A DNA stretch of 64,000 nucleotides, taken from positions 1 through 64,000 of the forward strand of contig CACJNV010000001.1 in NCBI GenBank assembly GCA_902594865.1, given 5' to 3'. Source of the stretch: an uncultured Pelagibacteraceae bacterium (GTDB lineage Bacteria > Pseudomonadota > Alphaproteobacteria > Pelagibacterales > Pelagibacteraceae). The notes under the pieces were generated by a model. That model searched no databases. It worked only from the letters and a program-made list of their open reading frames with translations, and was not told the DNA's origin. Shown piece after piece: positions 53,048 to 62,562 of this stretch; the first letter of the stretch is position 1, and each line of letters opens with the position of its first letter. The translations under genes and the position numbers were made by a program.

Positions 53048-54199
53048 TTAAGCTTTAAAGAGCTTATCAGATAAATTTTGTAAATTCTCTCCCCAAAATA
53101 CTTCTTTGGTAATTTTTTTAAAATCAACATCAAAGACAGTTGACATTGCTGAAGCATAAACTGCCCTTGAATCTATTGTAGAATTTAAGTCTCTTCCTTC
53201 AAATAATTCTTTTTTCTTTAATCCTGGCCAATCCGTATGAACTTGTGCTTTTTTAACAAGTCCTCCTGCCATTAAGATAGCTGAACCGTAACCATGCTCT
53301 GTTCCATTACTACTGTTCTGCTTAATTGTTCTTCCAAATTCTGTGAGTGTTAAAACCAAAGTATTATTGAATGCTTCTTCAGACATTGAAGATTTTAATG
53401 ATCTAACAATGTTGTCATAATCTGATAGGCAATCTGCATGAGCGCCATCTGTTGCTCCTTGCGCAGCATGCGTGTCAAAACCATCCACCTCAAAGACTGC
53501 AACTTTAGGTCCATCTGGTTTTGATAACTCTGTACCAGCACTTGAAGCTAAAATCCAAGCATCATCTCTTGATCTATTGTTAAAATCTCTTGTTAAAATT
53601 ATTTCAAGATTGTCACTTAATAATTTCTCATCGTGCTCTTTATAAGCTTGTTTTATCAATTCTAGAGTATCAGGATATGGCAAACTACGACCTACAGGAA
53701 AATAATTATTGTTCATTGGAACACCTCTAATTAATAGAGGCATAGGTAGAGCCAAAGCTAATCCTTGCCCTGTTAATCCAGCTGTTTTCATTCCTCTTCC
53801 AAGCCAACCTGTTTTTTCTTGGTAAGGTATTTTACCGCCCGACTCCATTAAATTTTGACCATCAAAATGTGATCTGCCTGTGTAAGGGATATTTGTTGCA
53901 TGCACAGCTGCACTTAAATTTTGATCCCAAAGACTTTTGAATGTCTTTAATGCTGGGTGTAAGTCAAAATCTGAGGTTAATTTTAAAGTTCTATCAAGAT
54001 TGATTTTACTTCTCAATTTCTCGAAATTTTTGTCACCCTTAACTGGAATAGCACATAAACCATCCATTCCACCACGTAACATGATTATTACTAAATTCTT
54101 TTTTGTTTTAGAATTTGCATAACTATGAGCACTGAAACCAGCAAAATATAATGAGGTTAAAGCTGTAGTTTTTAAAAAATCTCTTCTTGATATCTTCAT
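53048..54199 (-). CDS. DUF1501 family protein with Tat-like signal
   Basis: MKISRRDFLKTTALTSLYFAGFSAHSYA; NLVIIMLRGGMDGLCAIPV, TEFGRTIKQNSSNGTEHGYGSAILMAGG. Confidence 0.9.
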   Translation of the reverse strand: MKISRRDFLKTTALTSLYFAGFSAHSYANSKTKKNLVIIMLRGGMDGLCAIPVKGDKNFEKLRSKINLDRTLKLTSDFDLHPALKTFKSLWDQNLSAAVHATNIPYTGRSHFDGQNLMESGGKIPYQEKTGWLGRGMKTAGLTGQGLALALPMPLLIRGVPMNNNYFPVGRSLPYPDTLELIKQAYKEHDEKLLSDNLEIILTRDFNNRSRDDAWILASSAGTELSKPDGPKVAVFEVDGFDTHAAQGATDGAHADCLSDYDNIVRSLKSSMSEEAFNNTLVLTLTEFGRTIKQNSSNGTEHGYGSAILMAGGLVKKAQVHTDWPGLKKKELFEGRDLNSTIDSRAVYASAMSTVFDVDFKKITKEVFWGENLQNLSDKLFKA

Positions 54200-55632
54200 G
54201 CTTTTAAAAACTCCGGATGGTTAAAAAGTAAAGTATGTTTTTCGACAGATCTATTTTTTTGATTTAAGTATTTCATTATTTTACTTGGGTTGTCAAAATT
54301 ATTTTCAACCATATTCACATAATATTCTGCATTTTTATTGTTTTCCATTTTAGCAAAATTATAACTTGCTTTTGCATACACCAGCCTTCTAATTAATAAT
54401 TCCGGAGAAATCCAATCAGCAGAATGATCTGACCAACCGTTTGGTTGTTTTGCTCTGTAAGGATGATGACCAATATTTTGTAATAGCCACTCAGGTTCTC
54501 TTTGTGAGTCAAATGGTCTTTGACCTAACTCATATTTATCCATCAGATCTGGTGAAGGTGGCCAATTTAAATCTGCAATTTTAGCAACTTGAATGAGCCA
54601 GTTCTCAGGTGTCTGAAATTTTTTATATTTGTCATTGTATTCAAAAGCTACTTTAATTGCTGCCTTGTGAATTTCAGGAATAAATCCGTCAGATTTTTTA
54701 AAGGCATCAATAATCGGCTGCTTCATCTCTTTTGTAGGTTCATCTGTAATTAAAAATCTACATAGTCTTTCCGCAACAAAATCTCTACAATTAGGATGAT
54801 TAACTAAATCTTTAATTACAACGGCTAATGTTTTTTTGCCTTTTTTGTATTCTTTTCCTAAAACATTTTTTTTTCCAGGTTGATGAGTTTCAGAATTAAA
54901 CCAAACATTTCCTGTTTCTAAACTTTTTTTACCATATTTATGTTCCCATCCTGTCATAATATAAGCTAACTGAATTACATCTTCCTGTGTATACCCTGCT
55001 TTTGGAGATACAGTGTGAAGCTCTAAAAGTTCTCTTGCATGATTTTCATTAATAGTTGCAGGTTCTTTCTTTCTTCTTCGCCATTCCTCTTTGGCTGAAG
55101 TACTTTTTGGACCAACGCTTTCACTATTATCCAAATGATGTATCATTGCCCAAGATGTAGTTACATCGTATACCATTTTTTCAAATGATTGATTTAAATT
55201 TGGTCTAATAATTTCTCTTTGATATGCACCCGTTGAATAATTTGCTAAAAAATCTTTTTCGCTGATAGCAAAAAAATTTCCCCAAAACATCCATAGTTTG
55301 GCTAAAACTGGACTACTACTATTTATTCCTTCATTATGTCTGATCGAAATTTCTAAAGACTCCCAAAACTTTTGTCCTGTTTTGTGTCTAAGTATATCTT
55401 TATGAGTTTTGTATAGTGTTTTATTATCTTTATACTTTTTTCTTAATACTTTTCTGTCACCATAAACCCAATCTCTATAATGTTTTCTTAATTCTTTTTC
55501 AGAATATATTTTACCTTTCCAAGATAATTCTGGCACATCATTTACTTGATCAAGAGCCCACTTCAAAGGATCAGAGGGAGCTTGCTCATTGGGTCCAATA
55601 CCAAAAGCAACTTTTCTAAAAAAGTTTTTCAT
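54196..55632 (-). CDS. DUF1800 family protein
   Basis: KLWMFWGNFFAIS, ENHARELLELHTVSPKAGYTQEDVIQLAYIMTGWEH, NHPNCRDFVAERLCRFLITDEP. Confidence 0.9.
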   Translation of the reverse strand: MKNFFRKVAFGIGPNEQAPSDPLKWALDQVNDVPELSWKGKIYSEKELRKHYRDWVYGDRKVLRKKYKDNKTLYKTHKDILRHKTGQKFWESLEISIRHNEGINSSSPVLAKLWMFWGNFFAISEKDFLANYSTGAYQREIIRPNLNQSFEKMVYDVTTSWAMIHHLDNSESVGPKSTSAKEEWRRRKKEPATINENHARELLELHTVSPKAGYTQEDVIQLAYIMTGWEHKYGKKSLETGNVWFNSETHQPGKKNVLGKEYKKGKKTLAVVIKDLVNHPNCRDFVAERLCRFLITDEPTKEMKQPIIDAFKKSDGFIPEIHKAAIKVAFEYNDKYKKFQTPENWLIQVAKIADLNWPPSPDLMDKYELGQRPFDSQREPEWLLQNIGHHPYRAKQPNGWSDHSADWISPELLIRRLVYAKASYNFAKMENNKNAEYYVNMVENNFDNPSKIMKYLNQKNRSVEKHTLLFNHPEFLKA

Positions 55633-55635
55633 AAA

Positions 55636-56502
55636 TTACTTTATGCTATCAATGTCGTGAATGTTTGTTAAGGAATTATTAAATTCTTCAATATTTTCTC
55701 TTAAAGCTAAACTAGAAATTGAATAAATCATTATTAGTAACAAAACTAATGGTAATGAAGTTATTACTGAAGCATAGCTTTTGATCAGTAATATATAAAA
55801 AATAATAAATAAAGCTGACCGAATAAGAACAGTTTTTCTAAAAACGCTTATAATTGCAAGTGAATGTTTCAATAAATTAAAAAAACTCATCTGAGAAGGG
55901 CCGAAATATCTCTTGCCTCTTATAGAAGGAGTTGAAATTAATTCTTTTTCAATTTTTTTTAAAGATCCAGAAAAACTATTCCATGTTGCTTTTTCATCTA
56001 AAAGTTTCTTTACTGTTGATTTTGATAAACAAGTAAAATTCCCAAATTTGATTGATTTTCCAGTAAAAGCTAAAGTTAATAACTTATGAAATTGATAGCA
56101 TAATTGAAAAAATAAACCTTCAGATCTCTTAACTCTTTCACCTATAATAGACTTGCCTGATTGTTCTGAAAGTTGAATAAAATTTTTAATTTCTTCAGGT
56201 CTATCCTCTCCATCTCCATCCATTGGAATGACAAAATCAAACTCTTTTCTTTCAAAGATGTATTTTAAACCAGATGCAATACATCTTGCATGACCCCTAT
56301 TCTCTTTCATATTAACTATCTCAATTGAATTGATATTCTCAATATTTGGATAGGTATCAACTATCTGTTGAGAAGAAGCATCATTTATAACAACTATTGA
56401 TATTTCATGATTTAAATTCTTTATTTCATGGTTAATGTTTTCAATAAGTAATTTTAAAGACTCTCTGTCGTTATAAATTGGAATTAAAACTACGTATTTC
56501 AT
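55636..56502 (-). CDS. Family 2 glycosyltransferase
   Basis: VLIPIYNDRESLKLLIENI, ISIVVINDASS, DFVIPMDGDGEDRPEEI; C-terminal TM segments. Confidence 0.87.
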   Translation of the reverse strand: MKYVVLIPIYNDRESLKLLIENINHEIKNLNHEISIVVINDASSQQIVDTYPNIENINSIEIVNMKENRGHARCIASGLKYIFERKEFDFVIPMDGDGEDRPEEIKNFIQLSEQSGKSIIGERVKRSEGLFFQLCYQFHKLLTLAFTGKSIKFGNFTCLSKSTVKKLLDEKATWNSFSGSLKKIEKELISTPSIRGKRYFGPSQMSFFNLLKHSLAIISVFRKTVLIRSALFIIFYILLIKSYASVITSLPLVLLLIMIYSISSLALRENIEEFNNSLTNIHDIDSIK

Positions 56503-57825
56503 CTATCTTGAACCTACACAGACACTATCAAGACACATATAGTCTTTCAATTGATCAAGTTTTTCTCTTTCAACAAAACCTTCCCAAACTGGTCTTGATT
56601 TTAAATGATAAGATAAGTTTCCAGCATTCCACTCGTCACCTAAAACTACATTAATTGCTGAATTAAATTGTTGATCCCATGCATATTGAGTTTTCACTGC
56701 AATTTCTTTACCCATATAATCAGTTCTTTTATCGTCATTTGAGATTGAAACATAAGCGTAAAGCACTGGTGATAAAAAGAAAAAAAAAATAAATCCAATC
56801 ACAAATGCTTGTAGTTTTTTTAAGTTAATTTGTGCTTGGAATAAATAAACAAATAGCGAACCAAAAAATAGATAAAAGGGTGTCATCCACATGGTTCTAA
56901 TTTTTGAACCAGTAATTAACGATGTTAAAAGCATTAAAATAATTGGCAAAATATTAATGGCTATTAAAAAAAGTAAATTTTTATCTTTAAAGTTAATTTT
57001 AAAGCTAATTTTTTTTACTAATAACCAAATTAAAATAAAAAATGGAATTAATGTTCCTAGTTGTTTTAGCAAAAAGATTAATGGATATTTAATGTGATCT
57101 AATAAAATAGATTGTTCTAAGCCAGTTCTGGCTAATCCATATGTAATAGTAATAAAATCATTATTATATAGCCATATAAAATGTGGAACTAGAACTACCA
57201 AGAAAACTTCGATAGTGATGAGATATTTAAAATCAAACTTTCTCTTCTTTTTGAAAAAAATTAAATAAATAAATAAAAAATCGATGGATGCCAACAAATA
57301 AATAAATAAATATTTTGACAAGAATCCGAAAGCAGCAAACAAACCTACTAAAAAACAATCTAAAAACTTTATTTCTTTACCGTTATAAATTTTCCATGAA
57401 TAATAAACTGTCAAAGACCAGAAAGGTAATTGACACACATTTACATTAAATTCTGGTGTAGTGAAATTGTAAAAATAAATTGCCTCGATTAATAATACAG
57501 AAATCAAACCTAATAATTTATTGTTAAATATTTCATTTGAAAATTTAAAAACATAATAAAAAGATATAATTACGAAAATTTGACTTAATAAATAATAAAC
57601 CCAATCCTGAGGTCCAAAAATTTGATATAAAACTTCAGGAACAAAAGCACTCATCGGTGGATGTTTATTAAATCCCCAATCTAGATTACTTCCCCAAGCT
57701 AAAGCTTCGATTGTATCCAGTGGTAAATTGTGATTTGTAATTGATGGAATCAGAGTCCAAAAAATTAGATGAGCTGTAACAAAAATATAAAAAACATTAT
57801 TGATATTTTTGTTATTAATGGTCAT
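56503..57825 (-). CDS. GT39/ArnT-like membrane glycosyltransferase
   Basis: LPLDTIEALAWGSNLDWGFNKHPPMSAFVPEVLYQIFG; many TM segments; FGFLSKYLFIYLLA. Confidence 0.82.
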   Translation of the reverse strand: MTINNKNINNVFYIFVTAHLIFWTLIPSITNHNLPLDTIEALAWGSNLDWGFNKHPPMSAFVPEVLYQIFGPQDWVYYLLSQIFVIISFYYVFKFSNEIFNNKLLGLISVLLIEAIYFYNFTTPEFNVNVCQLPFWSLTVYYSWKIYNGKEIKFLDCFLVGLFAAFGFLSKYLFIYLLASIDFLFIYLIFFKKKRKFDFKYLITIEVFLVVLVPHFIWLYNNDFITITYGLARTGLEQSILLDHIKYPLIFLLKQLGTLIPFFILIWLLVKKISFKINFKDKNLLFLIAINILPIILMLLTSLITGSKIRTMWMTPFYLFFGSLFVYLFQAQINLKKLQAFVIGFIFFFFLSPVLYAYVSISNDDKRTDYMGKEIAVKTQYAWDQQFNSAINVVLGDEWNAGNLSYHLKSRPVWEGFVEREKLDQLKDYMCLDSVCVGSR

Positions 57826-57854
57826 TTATAAATATTTATATCAATTAAGCTTGC

Positions 57855-57882
57855 TTGACACCCCTAATTTGCTGAATATACT
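57855..57882 (+). promoter_or_regulatory. Near-consensus sigma70-type promoter for the dksA-like gene
   Basis: TTGACA (57855-57860), 16-bp spacer, TATACT (57877-57882), upstream of ATG at 57904. Confidence 0.75.
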
Positions 57883-57903
57883 GCGAGCGATTAAAATTAC
57901 GCT

Positions 57904-58419
57904 ATGCCAAAGACAGCTAAAGCAAAGAAAAAAGTATCAAAACCAAAAACTAAAGTTGTAAGTAAAGCAAAACCAACTACAGCTAAAGTTGCAACCAAGG
58001 GTCCTGTAAAAATTTCAAAAACTTATGTTCCAAAAGATACTGAAAAATATATGTGTGAAAAACATAAAGTTTATTTTAGAATTAGACTGACTGAATGGAA
58101 AAAAGAATTAATTAAAGCGAATAACGAGGCACTTTATAATGGTGGTATGGATGACAATAATATTTCTGCAGATATAGTTGATCAAGCAAACTCATATATT
58201 GATAGCAATGTAGAGATGAAAGCAATTAATAGACAAATTAAATTAATATCAGAAATTGACAAAGCGTTGAGAAGAATTAGAGAAGATACTTATGGTTATT
58301 GTTTGGATACAGCAGAGCCAATTGGATTAAAAAGATTAATGGCAAGACCTGTCGCTAAATATACTATTGCTGCACAAGAAAAGCATGAAAAAGAAGAAAA
58401 AGTTCATGCAGATGACTAA
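57904..58419 (+). CDS. dksA: DksA/TraR-family regulator with Lys/Ala-rich N-terminal extension
   Basis: IDKALRRIREDTYGYCLDTAEPIGLKRLMARPVAKYTIAAQEKHEKEEK. Confidence 0.88.
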   Translation: MPKTAKAKKKVSKPKTKVVSKAKPTTAKVATKGPVKISKTYVPKDTEKYMCEKHKVYFRIRLTEWKKELIKANNEALYNGGMDDNNISADIVDQANSYIDSNVEMKAINRQIKLISEIDKALRRIREDTYGYCLDTAEPIGLKRLMARPVAKYTIAAQEKHEKEEKVHADD

Positions 58420-58421
58420 AA

Positions 58422-58538
58422 ATGAAAAAGAAATCATCTAAGCAAAATTCAATCTCGTTCCTATTTGCTAAGAAATATATTTATTTTTACTATCCTTTTT
58501 TCTGGATTGTCTTGTTGATATATTTATTTTTGAAATGA
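58422..58538 (+). CDS. Micro-ORF, 38-aa putative membrane peptide
   Basis: Translation MKKKSSKQNSISFLFAKKYIYFYYPFFWIVLLIYLFLK; starts 3 nt after the dksA stop; not in the supplied ORF track. Confidence 0.45.
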   Translation: MKKKSSKQNSISFLFAKKYIYFYYPFFWIVLLIYLFLK

Positions 58539-58630
58539 ATAAAAAGTTAATTTTAATAATTATTGTTATTGTAGCTATTGAATTTTCAGGTTATGGGATT
58601 CTTAGCACTCTTTATAGGTTATTTGGATAA
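58535..58630 (+). CDS. Micro-ORF, 31-aa putative membrane peptide, ATGA-coupled to the previous one
   Basis: Translation MNKKLILIIIVIVAIEFSGYGILSTLYRLFG; start overlaps the upstream TGA. Confidence 0.45.
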   Translation: MNKKLILIIIVIVAIEFSGYGILSTLYRLFG

Positions 58631-58634
58631 ATCT

Positions 58635-59261
58635 TTAAGGTTTAGGAATTTTGGCTTCCTTATCCATAAATGCATAACCTTTAATAACAGCTTCTCTGTC
58701 AGCTATTTCTAGATACCATCTAGATAAATTTTTATAATTTTTCAAACCAATATCATGCCATTCATGTCTTGCCATCCATGGCCACGTTGCAATATCAGCG
58801 ATTGTGTAATCAGGTCCTGCAAGAAATTTTGACACCTTTAATCTTGCGTCTAATTCTCCATAAATTCTTTTAGTAATTTTAAAATATCTTTCCTCACCAA
58901 ACTCACTTTTACCTGGATTGTAGTGATGGAACTGATGATGTTGACCAATCATAGGTCCTACTGTTCCCATTTGAGCCATCAACCATTGATTAATAACCAG
59001 TCTATCTTTTTCATTATAAAGTTTTCCACTTTTTTCACCTAAATATATTAAGATTGCACCAGACTCGAAGAGGCTTTTATTGTTTTCATGATCAATGATG
59101 ACAGGAATTTTTCCAAAAGGACTTAGCTTTATGAATTCTGGTTTGAATTGTTCATCTTTACCAAGATCAACTTTGGTTACTTTATAGTTATAACCAATTT
59201 CTTCAAGCATGATGCTTATTTTCCATCCATTAGGAGTATTAGCAGAAAAAAGTTCTATCAT
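58635..59261 (-). CDS. Glutathione S-transferase family protein (YfcG/YghU-like)
   Basis: MIELFSANTPNGWKISIMLEEIGYNYKVTKVDL, FGKIPVIIDHE, ESGAILIYLGEKSG, IADIATWPWMARHEW. Confidence 0.9.
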   Translation of the reverse strand: MIELFSANTPNGWKISIMLEEIGYNYKVTKVDLGKDEQFKPEFIKLSPFGKIPVIIDHENNKSLFESGAILIYLGEKSGKLYNEKDRLVINQWLMAQMGTVGPMIGQHHQFHHYNPGKSEFGEERYFKITKRIYGELDARLKVSKFLAGPDYTIADIATWPWMARHEWHDIGLKNYKNLSRWYLEIADREAVIKGYAFMDKEAKIPKP

Positions 59262-60274
59262 TTTTTAATTCCAAGTCTTTCTTGTGCAGCCTTGGATGTT
59301 GTTGTGAATTCAAATCTTAATTTCTCATCTGGTTTTGCATATTTAAAACAACCTCTTGCAGCAAGTGCGCCTTCATGAAACCCAGAAAGAATTAATTTTA
59401 ATTTTCCTGGATAAGAACAAATATCTCCGATTGCAAATATTCCATTTACATTGGTTTCGAAATTTTCTGTATTTACCTGAACAGTTTTTTTATCAATATT
59501 TAAACCCCAATCTAAAATAGGACCAAGTTGCATGATTAAACCAAAGAAACCTAATACATAATCAGATTTAATTTCTTTAATTTCACCTTCATCATGTTTA
59601 ATTTTTACTGACTCAATGTTTTTATCTCCTAAGACTGAATCCAATTGAAATTTTGTGTATAAATTTAATTTCCCTTGATCATTAAGTTCTTTTACTTTTT
59701 GAACACTCGCTTCTACTCCGCTAAAACCATCTCTTCTATGAATTAAATTTACTTTAGAAGTATTGGATAGCTCAATAGCCCAATCTAATGCAGAGTCTCC
59801 TCCACCAAAAATTGAAATAGTTTTGTCTTTAAATATTGATTTATCTTTAATTGAATAAAATAAAGAATTACCCTCAAATTTTTCACACTCCTTAACTGGA
59901 AACTTTCTGGGTTCAAAAGAGCCAACACCACCAGCTATTACAATTGCTGCAACATCAAACTCTACTCCACCTGAAGTTTTAACATGCCATCGACTTTCAT
60001 TTTTTTTTAATTCTTCTACTCTTTCATTTAAATGAAATTTGATATTGAAAGGTTTAATTTGTTGTAAAAGATTATTAGTTAATTCCTCCCCAGTACACTC
60101 TGGTACTGCTGGGATATCATAAATTGGTTTATCAGGATAAAGTTCGATACATTGGCCTCCTACTTTATCCAAATTATCAACTATCTCACAACTCAATCCT
60201 ATAATTCCAAGTTGATGAGCGCAAAATAATCCTGTTGGCCCCGCTCCAATAATTAATACATCTGTTTTATTCAT
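59258..60274 (-). CDS. Ferredoxin--NADP reductase (thioredoxin-reductase-like type)
   Basis: VLIIGAGPTGLFCAHQLGIIGLSCEIVDNLDKVGGQC, FGGGDSALDWAIEL, GIFAIGDICSYPGKLKLILSGFHEGALAA; no CxxC redox pair seen. Confidence 0.88.
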   Translation of the reverse strand: MNKTDVLIIGAGPTGLFCAHQLGIIGLSCEIVDNLDKVGGQCIELYPDKPIYDIPAVPECTGEELTNNLLQQIKPFNIKFHLNERVEELKKNESRWHVKTSGGVEFDVAAIVIAGGVGSFEPRKFPVKECEKFEGNSLFYSIKDKSIFKDKTISIFGGGDSALDWAIELSNTSKVNLIHRRDGFSGVEASVQKVKELNDQGKLNLYTKFQLDSVLGDKNIESVKIKHDEGEIKEIKSDYVLGFFGLIMQLGPILDWGLNIDKKTVQVNTENFETNVNGIFAIGDICSYPGKLKLILSGFHEGALAARGCFKYAKPDEKLRFEFTTTSKAAQERLGIKK

Positions 60275-60595
60275 TTAACCTTGCTTTGACGGAATGTTTA
60301 CTTCTAATCCATCTAACTCGTCTGAGACAATTAACTGACAACTCAACCTGCTATTATTTTTCGGTTCAAACGCCATATCAAGCATATCTTCTTCACCATC
60401 CTCTTTTGCTGGAAGCTTATCTAACCATTCCTCTTTGACATAAACATGGCAGGTAGCACAAGCCATTCCACCTCCACAATCTGCATCAATTCCTGGAATA
60501 TCATTCTGCACAGCGCCTTCCATTACAGTTAAACCCTTTTGAACATCAACCGTATGAGTTTTGTTATCGTGTGTGTGGTAAGTTATTTTTGCCAT
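60275..60595 (-). CDS. [2Fe-2S] ferredoxin
   Basis: [17 protein letters not shown] ... SRLSCQLIV Cys ligand pattern. Confidence 0.92.
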   Translation of the reverse strand: MAKITYHTHDNKTHTVDVQKGLTVMEGAVQNDIPGIDADCGGGMACATCHVYVKEEWLDKLPAKEDGEEDMLDMAFEPKNNSRLSCQLIVSDELDGLEVNIPSKQG

Positions 60596-60657
60596 GCGCT
60601 ATATATAGTTTCTTATCTAAATAGGACAAGTATGTAAAATCATACTTATTATATTTT

Positions 60658-61659
60658 TTAAATATTTTGAGGTTCAGGTAGCTCTTTTTTTATAAAATAG
60701 CTTTTATCTTCTTTTTGCTTCATTAAAGCTGGAATAATTTCTTTATAAGCGTCTATTAATCCATCATTTGGCTTTGGTAATTGGTCTTTTATATGATCAT
60801 GTAGCTTATCAAGATTATATGACGGAACTGTTGGAAACATATGATGACTTAAATGATATTCCATTTTCCAATATAAAAAACTCAGTATTGGATTTAAATA
60901 CATTTCACGCGATGTAACTCTATGATCTTTTATATTTCTAGCTAAGCCCGCATGCTGAGTAAATGCAACAAGTTTATGTAAAGATTTTCCATAAAATTGT
61001 GGTAACACAAAAAATAGTAGAGGCATCCAAGAAGAAACTAATATAGACCACAAAATAATTAAAAGCCAAATAGCAACATAAACTCTCGAAATAAAAACTG
61101 CTTTTGCTTGTGCATTTTCCGGAATACTGTCTTGCATTACTTTAGTTTTAATTCCTAAAGCATGTTGAATAATTTCAAATGAAATATGTTTTTTAAAAAA
61201 TATTAAATCTAAAAAAGGAATAATATTTATAATTAATCTTTTTGGTGTTTCTTTTAAATCATTTCCATATTCAATTTCATGATCGAATGGATTTTCGGTT
61301 GAATAAGTGTTTCCATGATGAACAAAGTGAGTGTATCTCCATCTTGTTGGCTCAAAATTAGCCATGTATGAAGAGATATAATAAAAAAGCTCGTTTAAAA
61401 ATTTTGATTGAAATGCAGTTTTGTGACCAGTCTCGTGCCATAATGGATTAGAGAAAGAATAAATATTTCCATAAACTAAAAACCAAAATACTGACCACCA
61501 TGTGCCCCAAGTTTGATAAGCTAAAATTCCAGTTACCAACAATAGTCCAAAAAAAACTGAAACATGCTGAAGTCCTTTTATATCTGATTTCTTAGAAAGC
61601 TCTTTAAGGACTTCTTTATCAATTTGGCATTTGTGCCATTTATCTAATTTAACATCCAT
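60658..61659 (-). CDS. Membrane fatty acid desaturase
   Basis: His boxes HETGHKTAF, HFVHHGNTYS, EYHLSHHMFP. Start moved to MDVKLDKWHKC. Confidence 0.87.
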   Translation of the reverse strand: MDVKLDKWHKCQIDKEVLKELSKKSDIKGLQHVSVFFGLLLVTGILAYQTWGTWWSVFWFLVYGNIYSFSNPLWHETGHKTAFQSKFLNELFYYISSYMANFEPTRWRYTHFVHHGNTYSTENPFDHEIEYGNDLKETPKRLIINIIPFLDLIFFKKHISFEIIQHALGIKTKVMQDSIPENAQAKAVFISRVYVAIWLLIILWSILVSSWMPLLFFVLPQFYGKSLHKLVAFTQHAGLARNIKDHRVTSREMYLNPILSFLYWKMEYHLSHHMFPTVPSYNLDKLHDHIKDQLPKPNDGLIDAYKEIIPALMKQKEDKSYFIKKELPEPQNI

Positions 61660-61704
61660 GAACAAAAAATTATGTATAGTTATTATACATAATTTTATTA
61701 AAGG

Positions 61705-61740
61705 TAAAAAAAAGGGCAAGTACATAATTGTACCTGCCCT
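61705..61740 (-). terminator. Rho-independent terminator of proteorhodopsin
   Basis: Minus strand GGGCAGGTACA-ATTA-TGTACTTGCCC stem followed by T8. Confidence 0.88.
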
Positions 61741-61758
61741 AATTTAAATTTTAGCTAA

Positions 61759-62532
61759 TTACTTAGCTCTTCTTCCCGCAGAACTAGTTGCAGCAGCCCA
61801 AATTACTAGACCGAATGCAATTTTGTTAATGAAGTCAGCTAAGTTATAAACGACGTTAAGTGAGTTAGCGTCTACTCCACCAGTTAAGTAACCAAATACA
61901 TAACCTAATGGGTAAATTGCCCAACCTACTGTAACGATCATTCTCATTGCTCCGAATGCAGTTACAAGAGCCTTGTTACCACTTTTCGCTGCAGCTTTAC
62001 CAGCTTCACCTGAGAATACTTCATAAAGAATGTATACCCAACCTGCCATTCCGATAATGAAACCTAGTGTAGCATTGATGTATCCTGCTTCACCCAAGTA
62101 ACCACCGATAAGCATCACTAATGAACCAATTAACAATCTCCAGAACATTCCAGAATTTGCTTTATTGATAGCTGCTAGAATTAAATAGAATTCTACCATT
62201 TGTAGTGGCACAGTGATTAACCAGTCAATGTATCTGTAAACAGTTGGTGAGTCTCCAGTAGCAACCCATACTTCTCTCATGTACATGTAGTGTATGAATG
62301 CAATACCAGTTACTAGACCAGCAACAATAACTGATGTTCTCCAGCCTGATGCGACATTGCCTGCTTCCATGAAAAAGAAAGCAGTAGCTGCTAACATTCC
62401 CATAGAGATAACCCAGAATGAAATTCCTACGAAGTCATCTTGCATCAACATCGTTGCGTCTGCTGCAATAGCTATACCTGAAAATCCAATCAGAGCCATA
62501 GCTGCTAAAGCAAACAGTTTAAGTTTTTTCAT
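61759..62532 (-). CDS. Proteorhodopsin (proton-pump type, blue-tuning Gln)
   Basis: Signal peptide; RYIDWLITVPLQMVEFYL (Asp acceptor, Gln tuning position, Glu donor), NLADFINKIAFGLVIW (retinal Lys). Confidence 0.97.
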   Translation of the reverse strand: MKKLKLFALAAMALIGFSGIAIAADATMLMQDDFVGISFWVISMGMLAATAFFFMEAGNVASGWRTSVIVAGLVTGIAFIHYMYMREVWVATGDSPTVYRYIDWLITVPLQMVEFYLILAAINKANSGMFWRLLIGSLVMLIGGYLGEAGYINATLGFIIGMAGWVYILYEVFSGEAGKAAAKSGNKALVTAFGAMRMIVTVGWAIYPLGYVFGYLTGGVDANSLNVVYNLADFINKIAFGLVIWAAATSSAGRRAK

Positions 62533-62562
62533 AAAAAACTCCCTCTTCGTTAGTTTTTATTT

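Noticed and set aside
57904-58030. Lys/Ala-rich repeats at the DksA N-terminus as a DNA-level repeat array
   Set aside because: Repeats are degenerate and explained by a basic low-complexity protein tail.
61660-61725. N-terminal extension of the desaturase ORF
   Set aside because: AT-rich and overlaps the region before the rhodopsin terminator; MDVKLDKWHKC is a more plausible start.
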